Assembly (NCBI GenBank): GCA_023548195.1 | Contig: JAJHZJ010000041.1 | Coordinates: 1,240,001 to 1,304,000 of the forward strand | Direction: 5' to 3' | DNA: 64,000 nucleotides | Source: Bettongia penicillata ogilbyi | Taxonomy: Eukaryota; Chordata; Mammalia; Diprotodontia; Potoroidae | Shown here: positions 12,070 to 22,262 of the stretch, piece by piece | How the letters are laid out: the number at the start of each line of letters is the position of its first letter | How positions within the stretch are numbered: position 1 is the stretch's first letter | Notes under the pieces: model-generated | What the model was told of the DNA's origin: nothing | What the model saw: the letters and a program-made list of their open reading frames with translations, nothing else | Databases searched by the model: none | Translations under genes and position numbers: made by a program

Positions 12070-12880
12070 CTAATTCATTAATGATACATAGTTAATTTCA
12101 TAAGGAATTAGCACAGGGCCCCTTCACACCTCCTTTCTTACAGATTGAAGATCTCTTTTTATAAGCTTTAAGGCAGGTTTTCCAAACTATGAAGAGGGTC
12201 ACCTCAAGGGGGAAGAAAAGACTCACAAAGCAATGTCAAAAAGAAAAAGTGGATAGTGTCTGTACAATTCCCACATATACGCGAATTATTCAGTGAGGAA
12301 GTTCAAATCAAAACCTGCAAAAGCAAAACTAACGATGAATTTGATCCAATGAAATGAATGCAGCTCAGCTGTTACTATGGAGTGCAAAAACCTACTAATA
12401 GCAATGCCACATTAAGAGAAAATTTCAATACCAATGATAGATGATTAATGAATTAGAGGATGTGGGAGAATTCAGACTCTGAACTGACAGTACAATCAAG
12501 GTCAGATTGAAATTCAGTTCTATAGTCATGTTAGTAAAAAATGCAGCCCCTCTTATGCATTTAGATGTACTGCTGCTTCACCATCACTTGTATGGAGAAA
12601 CATCAATGAGGTTCTGCATGTTTTCAGTGCTGCAAGGGTAAGCAATTATTTTTATATTTTCAAGTGAAAATCGGTCTTCTCTCACTCCCTCCCCCATCCT
12701 AGTGAGAGAGGAAAAAAAACCCAAACAAAAATCCTGCTACAAATATGGATAATCAGAACAATAAATTCCTGCATTGGTCATATTAAAAAAAAAATCTACT
12801 CCTTGTCCATTACGTCTCTGCTATCTGGAGGGAGGATGCATGTTTCATCATGAGTCCAAAGAGGTGAAAGACAGAAGTAA
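12070..12880. other. Intronic DNA with no recognised feature
   Basis: No repeat family, RNA gene or coding similarity recognised. Confidence 0.45.
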
Positions 12881-12884
12881 CGAA

Positions 12885-13010
12885 AATATTGGCAGTCATC
12901 CTTTTGTGGTAACAAAGAACTGGAAACCTCTGCCAATCAAAAGGGGAATGACTAAACAAATTGTGATAAACGGACCGAATGAAATATTACTGTGCAACCA
13001 TCATCCTACC
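12885..13010 (+). mobile_element. L1 ORF2 C-terminal fragment
   Basis: TTTTGTGGTAACAAAGAACTG, GGGGAATGACTAAACAAATT and GAAATATTACTGTGCAACCA match the same L1 tail region seen at 8200-8310. Confidence 0.75.
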
Positions 13011-13109
13011 AGTCACACAGTGACTCTTCACCTCTTCTTACCCTTTATATATAAAACTTTTCCAAGTGTTATTGATTTTACTTTTACATTTTCAAATCCA
13101 TCCCCTTCC

Positions 13110-13250
13110 CTCCGTTGACACAGGTACTCCTCTAGCTTAAGCCTTCAACTCTCTCATTCTCCTATTTAGTCTCCAGATCTCCAGTCTCTTCCTGTACCTA
13201 GATTCTCATCCTATACATAACTGCCAAAGTAATAAGTCTGAAGCACAGGG
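13110..13250 (+). mobile_element. L2 fragment
   Basis: Matches the L2 segment before the ORF2 end (TCTCCAGTCTCTTCCTG, ACTGCCAAAGTAATAAGTCTGAAGCACAG). It is cut off by the SINE that follows. Confidence 0.55.
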
Positions 13251-13440
13251 CCTGGAGACAGCAGTTCAAGTCTGGTCTCATACTAGCTATGTGAACCTTG
13301 GAAAATTACCTAACCCTGGTTGCCTCAGTTTCCTCATCTGTAAAATGAGCTGGAGAAGGAAATGGCAAACTAATCCAGAAGCTTTGCCAAGGAAACCTCA
13401 AATGGGGCGACAAAGAGTCGGGCACAACCAAACAACATGG
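13247..13440 (+). mobile_element. Marsupial tRNA-derived SINE, 5' truncated
   Basis: GGCCTGGAGACAGCAGTTCAAG, CTCAGTTTCCTCATCTGTAA, GAGCTGGAGAAGGAAATGGC and the tail GACAAAGAGTCGGGCACAAC. The tail resembles RTE/BovB 3' ends. Confidence 0.9.
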
Positions 13441-13444
13441 ACAA

Positions 13445-13680
13445 AATTAAGGTTTTGCAAAGCCCTTTATGGACATCTCATTTGACCCCCATAGAAACCA
13501 GTGCGGTAGTTTTTATTATTAACTCAGTTTTATAGCTGATGAAACTGAGGCTGAGCAGTTAAGTGACTTACCAAAGGTCACACAGCTAGTAAATCTAAGG
13601 TAGGATACAAACTCATGCCTTCCTGCTTCTAGGTGTAGAGATCTATCTACTATCGAACCGATATCTCTCAGAGCTGCAGA
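13445..13680 (+). repeat. MIR SINE
   Basis: GCAAAGCCCTTTATGGACAT, ATGAAACTGAGGCTGAGCAG and AAAGGTCACACAGCTAGTAA in MIR order. Confidence 0.88.
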
Positions 13681-13729
13681 GCTTCATTCGAAGTTAAGAA
13701 GTGTCACCTCCTAAAATGAGACCTTTTCT

Positions 13730-14575
13730 TTTCTTTTAAATTTTTATTTGTTTTATTTTTAATTTATGGGATAAAAAAGAGTATAATAAAAAAATTGCAC
13801 ATGAAACTGCAAATCTATTACATACAACTTGCTAGTCCATTTAAATATATAGTAAGGTTATCTATCATGCAGATTTTTTTTCTTTTTTTCTCTTTTTTTC
13901 TTCACTTTCCCCCCAGACAGCTACCATTACACACAAATGTATGTGTGTGCGCATGTATGTGTGTGTAAAATCATTCTATATATACTTCTATTTATCAGTT
14001 CTAGGGATGCACATAGTGTCTTCCTTCTTATGTCCTTTGTAGTTAATTTTGGTATATGTAATAGTTAAAATGATTTATTCACTGATAGTCATTTTTACAG
14101 AAAAGTCCAAACTTTATCTAAAATTACATTTTAAACTTAAAGTTACTAAACAAATCACAATGAAAGAATAAAAAAGAGAGCACTGCAGCAAGCCTCAAAT
14201 CTAACGAGGATCCTGATTTAAACATGTGACCTGCTTGAGCAGAAGTGAGCATTACCTATTCTAAAAGAAAGTGCACCAAAATTTAATTGATATTTTTATA
14301 CAGATGGAAGGGGAAGGCAGGCAGCTGGAGATCTCACATCTTATCTTTAAAATAATAAAATTTTAATAATAAATATAAAATTGTAATATAAAATATAATA
14401 AAATAAATATTTTAATAAATTATAATAAATAATCAAATAAATAAAAATTTAAAAACACTGTATACAGTGTTCTCTTGGTTCTGCTCATTTCACTCTTTAA
14501 TATTTTGTGCAAATCTATCTATGCTTTTCTAAGATCATTGAGCTCATCATTTCCTATAGTATAGGGATGAGACCT
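13730..14575 (-). mobile_element. L1 3' end interrupted by an unknown insert
   Basis: The complement of a marsupial L1 3' UTR (CATGAAACTGCAAATCTATT, TATTTATCAGTTCTAGGGAT) runs to about 14090. It resumes at 14457 with TATACAGTGTTCTCTTGGTTC and CTTTTCTAAGATCATTGAGC. The same family ends are seen in plus orientation at 46800-47205 and 50390-50745. Confidence 0.8.
14095..14456. other. Unidentified insert inside L1, ending in AT-rich TAAA repeats
   Basis: About 360 bases separate two collinear L1 halves. The left part (14160-14330) is ordinary-complexity sequence that I do not recognise. The right part (14340-14456) is almost pure A/T with AATAAA-like units, which may be the degenerate tail of a retrotransposed sequence. 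No target duplication is certain. Confidence 0.45.
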
Positions 14576-14599
14576 TTTCTTATCCCACTCCAGCTGCTA

Positions 14600-14800
14600 C
14601 TGACCCCCAACAGATTCCTTTGCCTTTACTTTTTAAATTTTAATTTGCAGGTTGATTCTCCAAAGAAAATCTAAGTTCACTGAGTCCTAAACCTATGTTT
14701 TTTACCTTTGTACCCCAAGTATCTAGTACATAATAAATATCTATTGCATTTGTACCCCAAGTATCTAGTACATAATAAATATCTATAGAATTTATTAAAG
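14600..14800 (+). mobile_element. L2 3' end with internal tandem duplication
   Basis: CTTTGTACCCCAAGTATCTAG followed by TACATAATAAATATCTAT is the L2 terminal block. It occurs twice, at 14707 and 14749, with a 42-base period and 38 identical bases. Confidence 0.75.
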
Positions 14801-14954
14801 TTATATTAAGTCCTTGCTACAGATGATGGCCCTCTAAAGTCTTTTCTTGCATGAAACAATCCAACCCTCTGAATTGTGGCATTTATTTTACTACTACCTA
14901 ACAGCTAGTCAACCAACATATGGAGATACAGACTTCCATGACCCTGATTTCAGT

Positions 14955-15235
14955 GGATTCAAAGAAACTGAGAATTGTAGAATTTCAAACGGAGAAGTGA
15001 TCTTAGTGACCATCTAGTTCAACTAGTACCTGAACAAGATTCTCCTTTGCATAATACCCAGCATGTGGTCACCATGCCTTGACTTGAAGTCCTTCTCCAG
15101 AGGTAGCAGTATCTACTCTGAGATAGTTCAGATTGTTAAGAAGTTTTCCCTAGTTTCCTAATTCAACATTAAGCCTAATTTACCTCTTTGCAAGTGATAG
15201 CCCTTCAAACTGACTTGCTAGATGTAAAAGTCTTG
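14955..15235 (-). mobile_element. CR1/L3-type LINE 3' fragment
   Basis: The complement of a CR1-clade 3' region: GAATTGTAGAATTTCAAAC, GTGACCATCTAGTTCAACTAG and AAGTTTTCCCTAGTTTCCTAA in the usual order. Confidence 0.65.
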
Positions 15236-15264
15236 AATAAAATTTGAAAAATTAGGCAAAATAT

Positions 15265-15395
15265 TATACTCCTAGGCTGGCAAGGATCATAAGAGGTAAA
15301 TCAGAGCAACTTCTTCATTTTAAAGATAAGGAAGTCAAGTCCCAAGAAGTGAGTACAAATACTTGTATAAAACAAGATAGAGCAAAAATTAAAAT
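15265..15395 (+). repeat. MIR-like fragment
   Basis: CTTCATTTTAAAGATAAGGAA with AAGTCAAGTCCCAAGAAGTGA resembles the MIR centre. Confidence 0.5.
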
Positions 15396-15403
15396 TCAAG
15401 TCT

Positions 15404-15520
15404 TGGGGCAGCTAGGTGACACAGTGGATAGAACACTGGTCCTGAAATCAGGAGAACCCAAGTTCAGATTCAGTCTCTTAATTGGACAACCCTGGGCAAG
15501 TCACTTGACCCAGATTTCCT
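15404..15520 (+). mobile_element. Marsupial tRNA-derived SINE, 3' truncated
   Basis: Well-preserved head GGGGCAGCTAGGTGACACAG and TGGATAGAACACTGG, then CCTGGGCAAGTCACTTGACC. The tail is missing. Confidence 0.9.
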
Positions 15521-15730
15521 ACAAAAAAAATACAAGTCTTCTGCCTCCTACTCCAGTGTCTCCTCTAAATTGGTCAGAATATTTTACTATTTTCCTCTCA
15601 AATAGAAAAAAACTTATAATCTTAGTAAAATCATCAACCTTTCATATGTTAATGATCACTGGTAGGCAATGAACATTTATGAAAAGCCTTTAAGAACCAG
15701 GTTATTCAATGAATGACTTTTGTGATCAAG

Positions 15731-16008
15731 ACCTAGGTCAAGCATGATAATCCCTGCCTGCTGCTGGGAAGGCTGAAGCTGGTGGATCATTTGGACTTGG
15801 AAGTTGTGAGCTGAGTTCTAAACCCATCAGGTATTTACAATGTCTGGAACAAAGAGCGTAAGCCTCAGATGCAAGACTATCTAGGAGGAGCATATTGACA
15901 CAGATAAGAAATGGAGCAGGTCAAAGCTCCTATGCCAATCAGTAGGAGGATCTGGCCCATGAGTAGACTCTCCACTTTTACTCTGGGCTAATAACAAGAC
16001 TCAAACTA
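15731..16008 (+). pseudogene. RN7SL: 7SL RNA (SRP RNA) retropseudogene
   Basis: The order of blocks follows 7SL RNA: GGCTGAAGCTGGTGGATCAT near the 5' domain, then a diverged centre, then AAATGGAGCAGGTCAAAGCTC and CCAATCAGTAGGAGGATC from the S domain, and a 3' CTGGGCTAATAACAAGAC block. An A-rich tail (16007-16035) follows, as expected for L1-mediated retrotransposition. Both the 5' Alu-like domain and the S domain are present, so it is a near full-length 7SL copy and not a dimeric Alu-type SINE. Many substitutions show it is old and non-functional. Divergence in the centre, around the SRP54 and SRP19 contact region, is heavy. Confidence 0.85.
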
Positions 16009-16094
16009 AAAAAACAACAAAAAACAGTCAAAAAAAACAACAACCAGACTCTGCCAACGCAGATGGGCAACCTTTATGCAACTTGGAGAGAACA

Positions 16095-16205
16095 GATAAT
16101 TACTTAGTGCACTGACTACAGTTAGGCACTGTACTAAGCACTGGTGATACAAAGAGAGGCAAAAGACAGTCCCTGCCCTCAACAAGCTTATAATCTCTAT
16201 TCATG
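16095..16205 (-). mobile_element. L2 3' end
   Basis: GGCACTGTACTAAGCACTGG, GGCAAAAGACAGTCCCTGCC and CAACAAGCTTATAATCTC, the complement of the L2 terminus. Confidence 0.85.
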
Positions 16206-16436
16206 CAATTATTAACTGTAGTTGAAAAGTGCTTTAAAGGATCTTGAACATGCTGGAAAATTTATGATCAAAAGATGGAAAAATCTGTTGCACATGAACA
16301 AAGACTAGCACACGCTCCTGCACCCCCTGGCCATGTCAGGACACTGTGGTTTTGGCAGTACAGCCACAACAGCGTCAGTTGTAGAGAGCACAGTTCCTGT
16401 GGAAACGCTGAGACCTCTGGTTTAAAAGTTATGAGA

Positions 16437-16477
16437 ACACACACACACATATACACACACATACATACACACACAGA
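16437..16477 (+). repeat. (CA)n microsatellite
   Basis: Interrupted ACACACAC and ATACACAC run; open frames of H/T residues here are artefacts. Confidence 0.95.
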
Positions 16478-16508
16478 GGCTGATTCTTAATTGCTGTAAT
16501 TTCATACC

Positions 16509-16511
<3 letters not shown>

Positions 16512-16557
<46 letters not shown>
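16512..16557 (+). repeat. (TA)23 microsatellite
   Basis: Forty-six uninterrupted bases of TA dinucleotide. It can extrude cruciforms and is probably length-polymorphic. Confidence 0.97.
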
Positions 16558-16559
<2 letters not shown>

Positions 16560-16560
<1 letters not shown>

Positions 16561-17100
16561 TATTTCCATGTTATATGCTATCAGTAAGTGTATGCTCTTC
16601 AGGTTTAATCTTTTTATTTAGGTTTCCTAGAATATAAAGATCTTGATATTTTGAGGTCATAGACAATTCTTCAATGAGCTATTAATTTACATACAAAAAA
16701 CAAGTATAGGTTAGTTCTTAAAGTTAAATAAATTAGGTTGATTTTATTATATCCTAAAGAATGAATTAAAACTGTCCCACCTTCTTCATAAACTTCCAGT
16801 ACCAGTCCAGGCTGAAAAGCACCTAACATTTGCAAGTAAGTCTGACAAATTCAGAGAGTTAAGCTGGATAGCTGACTGTCACTAAGTGCCTTTCTCTCTA
16901 AGAGCACATTTTCAACTACAGATAAGTCAGGCTGCCACACAGACTATTATACTTTCAGGAACCAATTGCCTTATCCAGCAGTCTCTCAAAATTTATGTAA
17001 TGGGCTTCTCAGGAAAGAGAACAGAATTAAAGAGAGTAGGATGACATGAGTTATTTTCCCTGTTCAATTAATCTGAATATACCTACTTAATTAAGAATTA
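16560..17100. other. Intronic DNA with no recognised feature
   Basis: AT-rich sequence of ordinary complexity. No family recognised. Confidence 0.45.
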
Positions 17101-17189
17101 GTTTGGTCTACAAGAAAGAACACTGTTTAAAAACATCAAGAGACCTGGATTCATACTGGCTAGCTGTGTAAGCTTGGACAATCAATCAA

Positions 17190-17460
17190 TACATAGTTTA
17201 ACAGCACCTTGGTAGAAGTTAAAAAAAAAAACAAACACTGGAAATAATCCTTGCTCTCAAAGAGCTTCTAATCAATGGGGAAACAATACATATACACATA
17301 TACCATATATACATATATACATATGTATATGTGTATGTATATGGAGGTTATGTGCAAAGTAAATTTAAGGTAGTTAGGGAGGGAAAGAAGTGGTAGGTTA
17401 GCACTCAGCACCACGCCTGGCACACAATAGGTACTTAACAAATGCTTGTTGAAGACTTAT
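17190..17460. mobile_element. L2 3'-end pieces and ATAC-rich repeat
   Basis: 17240-17285 holds the complement of an L2 end (CTTGCTCTCAAAGAGCTTCT). 17287-17345 is an ATAC/GTAT simple repeat. 17400-17455 is an L2 end in plus orientation (CACGCCTGGCACACAATAGG, ACTTAACAAATGCTTGTTGA). Confidence 0.65.
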
Positions 17461-17596
17461 ACAGTAAGGTGGTTAAAAAGTAAGAGATTCCATAAAGGTA
17501 AGATGAGTAGGGAGTGCATTCCAGAGATAGATTAAATCCCTTAACCTCTCTGGGCCTCAGTTTCCCATTCTATCAAATGAATGGGCTGAACTAATT

Positions 17597-17791
17597 TAAG
17601 GATTCTTAACCTTATTTTGTAGCCTGGACTCCACTGGCAGTCTGGTAAAGAAAGCCTTTTAACCCTCCATCAAAATAAGGTTTTTAAATGTATAAAATAA
17701 ATACACAGGAGTAAAAAAAAGAAACCAATTATACTGAAATTATAAAAAAAATTTTTAAACAAGTTAACAGTCTCCAGGTTAGGAATCCCTA
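17597..17791. mobile_element. hAT-type MITE
   Basis: Terminal inverted repeats TAAGGATTCTTAACC and the complement of GGTTAGGAATCCCTA agree at 11 of 15 positions. Internal text (GGACTCCACTGGCAGTCTGG, AAACCAATTATACTGAAATT) matches a family seen again at 48920-49445. The target duplication is too diverged to be sure of. Confidence 0.7.
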
Positions 17792-18124
17792 GAATAAGGA
17801 TATCTAAGATCACTTCCTACTCAATGATTCCAGTTCTTTTCTTTTTCCGCTCTCCCAGTTCATATCTTTCATACCATTTGGAAGGAACCTGTTACTTAGG
17901 CCTTTTGAAACAAAAGTTGAGCTAGGAAAGAAATGAAGCCAATAATCTTAACTTCAAAAATATCAGTGAGAAGCATTTCAATGTCATAGAGGATATGATT
18001 TGCCAGAAGCATCATTCTTATTTTTCACAAATATCTTATATAAGGATACTCTTTCTAATACTGAATTGTAGCACCACTTGTAAAAACAAAGTTAAAAAAA
18101 TTATAAATGTAACACTTTGTGGTT

Positions 18125-18660
18125 TTATACCAACTCTGGAGTGGCTAATTTATGTTGCAGGAGAATGCAAGTGAAATTGTTTTTAATGATAAAATGTAGC
18201 AAAGAAGAAAAATAAGTCTAACTTTATAGTCACAGCTGGGCCTTCTAAACAATGCTCTGCATTGATTTATAAATGTTAAATTTAAGTTGTCAAGATCGTA
18301 ACTTTTTCTCCTCGCCAAGAGAAGACTGAAGATAATGGCGCCCTATATTCCTGGCATTTCGTGTGACAGACATTTTTCATGCTTCTCAGTGTTTGCTGTT
18401 TTAAAAACTTTCTTGTGAACAAACATTTATTCTGTTTATTTCGAGGACTTCAGAATTAAGCTCATCTTGTGAGACAAAAGCCAAAAACATTTGAACAGAT
18501 GTGGTTCTCTCCTGAGATTGTTACTGGGATTAGTAGTTTCTGAGCAATGAGTCAGGTTCATGAATAATTACAATAGCACTTAATTACAGCTAAGAGTGTT
18601 CTTGGAATCTTGGATTAGATTTCATACCTGGAAACAATGGAAGCCAGAAACATGCAGGCA
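18125..18660. promoter_or_regulatory. Candidate conserved non-coding element / enhancer
   Basis: This block has no repeat text, although repeats fill most of the intron. It carries several CpGs and a spread of plausible factor sites: CAGATGTG (E-box) at about 18496, TGAGTCA (AP-1) at about 18547, and TAATTACA-type homeodomain sites at about 18566-18592. There are no open frames of note. This is inference from composition; conservation could not be tested. Confidence 0.35.
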
Positions 18661-18784
18661 AATTTTCACTCATTCTGGGTCCTCTTACATATAGGTTCCA
18701 AACAAACCAATAGCACCACTACACAAATAATGGGTGCAATAAAGAAAGAAAGAAAAATAATATCATTCTATAAAATTTGAAAAA

Positions 18785-19035
18785 GGAGAAGGCATTTATA
18801 TAGCATCTACTGTGTATCAGGTGCTATACTGAGTGTTGTTTTTTTTAAACAAATATTATCTCTGGTCCTCGCAACAATATTGAGAGGTAGTCACCATTAT
18901 GATCCCTATTTTATGGTTGAGGAAACTGGCAGACAAAGGTTATATGATTTGCCCAAGGTCACATAACCAGTATCTAAGGCTGGATTTGAATTCATGTCTT
19001 ACTGACTCCTGGCCCAGTGCTCTATCAATTACAGT
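18785..19035 (+). repeat. MIR SINE
   Basis: TATAGCATCTACTGTGTATC, GTTGAGGAAACTGGCAGACA, CCCAAGGTCACATAACCAG and GGATTTGAATTCATGTCTT in MIR order. Confidence 0.88.
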
Positions 19036-19124
19036 ACCAGCTACAACATATGTTTAGAACATTCAACTTTCTAACAAGTCCATTTTAAACAGCTGAAACT
19101 AGTGTTTATTCTATTCAATTACAG

Positions 19125-19730
19125 AGTAATTTATAAAGCATCTAATATATGCTGAGCCCGGTGCTATGTATGAGTAACACAAGGTTTTGACAGAATCTCT
19201 TCCAGAAAGCTTACAAGGATTTTAAAAAAAAATTTGGTTTGTTTTTTTTTTTTTGGCGGGGGGTGGTGGTGGTGAGACAATATTATAGACAATACATGCA
19301 CAAATAGCTATAACATAAAATAATACATGATAATGAGCTCAGTAAAGTATTATGTTGACTCTAAGGAAGGCATCAAAGCTACTATTGATTTTACTTGGAA
19401 AGAGTGGGAAGAAAATGAATGAGGAAAGACTTCCAAGGAGGTGGATTCTGAGTCAGGTTTTAGAAGATCCATTGGAATTCCATAGATGTGTTGGGTGAGG
19501 AAGGAAGAAGAGAAAGATTTCCAGACATGGGGAAGGATACAAACAGTCACTGATGGAGCTAAGAAAGTGAACATATGTACTTAGTTTATTAGTCCAGATT
19601 GATTAGAACTTCAGAGGTATTGATAGAAATAGCAATAATTTAAGGATGGAAGGATTGGGTGGTACCAAATTGTGGATGGCATTAAATGTCAGGATTAAGA
19701 GCTTCTATTTCTCTAGGTAGGGAGAGAAAT
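19125..19730 (-). mobile_element. L2 LINE 3' part
   Basis: Complement of an extended L2 3' region, from ATGCTGAGCCCGGTGCTATG through GAGGAAAGACTTCCAAGGAG and TTCCAGACATGGGGAAGGAT to GATGGCATTAAATGTCAGGA. A T-rich and GGTGGT insertion lies at 19235-19275. Confidence 0.7.
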
Positions 19731-19769
19731 AACACAGCTATTTTTTTTTTTACATTTTTCACAGATTTT

Positions 19770-20985
19770 GATGATGCTACATTAAGAAATGTGGTTTGTC
19801 AAATTTGTAAATGACACTAAGCCGGTAGGGCTACTTAACGGTTCAGATGGCCAAGTGAGGATCCTAGCCAAAAAAAGTATTTCAGCAGTCTGAGATAATA
19901 GCCTGAATCAAAGAAGATGAAACTTAATTGCATTAACAAAAATCAGTTTCAAAAGCAGAAGATAGGAGAGACAAAGCTGGACAATGGTTCATTTGAAAAA
20001 GATCTGGAATGAAAACTCAAGGAGTCAATGGCATGAAGTGATATAAAAAATAAAATGACATAAAATAATGGCAAGTACTATATGAACTGATGCAGATTAA
20101 AATAAGCAGAACCAGGAAAAAGAACATACACAATGAACACAATGGAAATGGAAAAAAAAAAAAACAAGAAGCCAAAACTCAATCCCGTATAATTATAATG
20201 ATCAAGAAGCTTAGTCCTGAAGATGTGAGAAAAATGTACCTCCTCTCTCCATTCTTTGTAAAACTGGGAGCTTTTACTGTGGAACACTGCATAAATAGTC
20301 AGACTCAGTTAATGCGTTAGTTTTGTTAGACTCCTCCCTTCTCCCACTTTTGTTTTTATTCTTTGTTACAAGGGAGATCTCAATGGGTAAGGAAGAGGGA
20401 GGGATATATTCTGAAATAAAAGGGATGTTAAAATCTATCATTTTTTAAAAGTTAATGATAGTTAAGACTACACTGAACTACAGTATCCAGACTGCCAGAA
20501 ATAATAATGATAATAATTGTGCCATATTCCAACCTGATGAAACACATCTGTACTTCATATTAATAATTGCATGAATTTCCAGGTCTCCCATTGAGGCAAG
20601 ACACAGATTGTGTCAAACACAATCAGAAGACAGTGTCCAAGATAATAAAAAGACTAGAGAACAAGCCATGTAAAAAGTTGAGAGTGTTTAACCTTGTAAG
20701 AAAAAGATGACTTACAGGTCACAGAAACATGAAAACAGTCTTCAAATATTTGAAGGGCAGTCATGTTAAATAAGTAGGAACAATGGAAGGACATTTCAAA
20801 AAGTGAATCTACACATGATGTAAGGAAAAACTTTCAAAAATCAGAGCTTTCCATTAGCAGAAAGAATTGTTTCAGGAGGTGGTATGTTATCTAAGTGATG
20901 TTGCAGAGAGAGGTTCTTGGTCAGAACAAAAGGTTTCTGAGGTCCTGTCCAACTCTGTGATTGCATGAATCTGTAATCAGATCTT
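19770..20985 (+). mobile_element. CR1/L3-type LINE 3' end split by an L1 fragment
   Basis: The first half (19770-20050) has GTCAAATTTGTAAATGACAC and AAAAAGATCTGGAATGAAAA. The second half (20455-20985) has CAACCTGATGAAACACATCT, TCTTCAAATATTTGAAGGGC, GGAAAAACTTTCAAAAATCAG and GAGGTCCTGTCCAACTCTGT. Together they follow the CR1-clade 3' end in sense order. Confidence 0.75.
20055..20452 (+). mobile_element. L1 3'-end insertion
   Basis: ATATGAACTGATGCAGATTA, AAATAAGCAGAACCAGGAAA and an AT-rich 3' UTR match the marsupial L1 tail. It interrupts the CR1/L3 element and is therefore younger than it. Confidence 0.8.
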
Positions 20986-20989
20986 TGCA

Positions 20990-21235
20990 AAAGTAAAATC
21001 AGTCTGACAGTTATGTGAGGTATGGAGTGATTGAAGGCAAGAGTGAAGTTGCAGATCCCTTTTAAAAGGCTACTGAAACAGTGTAGGCACTATAATGATC
21101 TGTAGGAGGTTAATGATCTGTAGGAGGGTGTTGAGTAGTGGAAGTGGAGGTAGATGGAAGGGGATAGATGAAAAATGTTGTAGAGGTAAAATCAAAATGA
21201 CTTGATCCTTTTCCCCTCAAAAAATGCACACCAAA
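20990..21235 (-). mobile_element. L2 fragment
   Basis: Diverged complement of the L2 block with TGGAGTGATTGAAGGCAAG and CTACTGAAACAGTGTAGGC. A 17-base unit AATGATCTGTAGGAGGT is duplicated at 21092-21127. Confidence 0.5.
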
Positions 21236-22262
21236 AACCGAACAAACAAAAAAACCAATCCCAACATCTGTTAACTGATTAGAGTTAAGAAACGTAAAAA
21301 ACTCTAAGAATCAAAGATAACACCAAAGCTTCAAAAGACTAAATGAAACAATAACTTCAGCAAAATAGCAAGAAAATCAATCAAATCACAACCAGTCTTT
21401 CTGTATGTAAGCAACAAAACAGCAGAAAGAAAAATTCCATTCAAATAATAAAACAATGCACAAAAATTTAGGAGTCCATCAACCAAAACACAAACATTAA
21501 TTTTAGAAACTAAAATACAGAAGATTGCTTACGGAAATGGAGACAACATCTAACAGGGAGATATTAATTACTTATCTTTGTACCATGTCAATAATATAGA
21601 AATTACAAAAAATTATTTTATTCAGTGCCATATCAAACTACCAAAGGATTATTTTGTAGATGTTAAAATTAATAAAATCCATTTGTATGAACAGAAGATT
21701 AAAAGCCTCAAGGGAAACAAGGAAAAAATCGGGAAGGGGGTCTAGCCTTAGCAAATCTCAAACTAAATTGCAATCATCATGAAAACTATTTGGTACTAAC
21801 TTAAAAAACAAACTAATAAGTAGAATAGATGAAGTTCACACAAGATCCGGAAGCAAAGGAATACAGAAGCACAATGTTTAATAAACCCCAAATCTCAACT
21901 AATGGGGTAAAGACTCACTATTTGATGAAAGCTGCTGGCAAAACTTGGAAGTGCTCTAGGCAGAAGCTAGGTTTAGACTAACATCTCACACAACATACCA
22001 CAACAGGTCACATAATAAACAAATTAGAGGAACAGGGAAGGAAATCTTTGACAACTATGGATAGAAGAGGTCTTGACCAAACAAGGGATAGAGAAAATCA
22101 AAAAAGATAAACAATGTTGGGTTTATCAGATTGAAAAGCTTTTGTACAACCAAAATCAAGGTAAGATTAAAAAGAAAACAGTTCACCAGGAAATCCTGTT
22201 TTGTAGCAATTCTCTCTGATGATGGTTTACACAAAAGATATATGGGATTGATTCAGATTTTA

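Larger units (their letters stand above)
17105..17835 (+). repeat. Old MIR-like SINE split by an L2 piece and a hAT MITE
   Basis: The SINE parts are 17105-17180 (AGAGACCTGGATTCATACTG, TAGCTGTGTAAGCTTGGAC), 17530-17596 (CCTCTCTGGGCCTCAGTTTCC) and 17792-17835 (CTAAGATCACTTCCTACTC). In consensus order they form one element. The first gap is filled by L2 text and a repeat of ATAC units, the second by the hAT element at 17597-17791. Confidence 0.65.
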
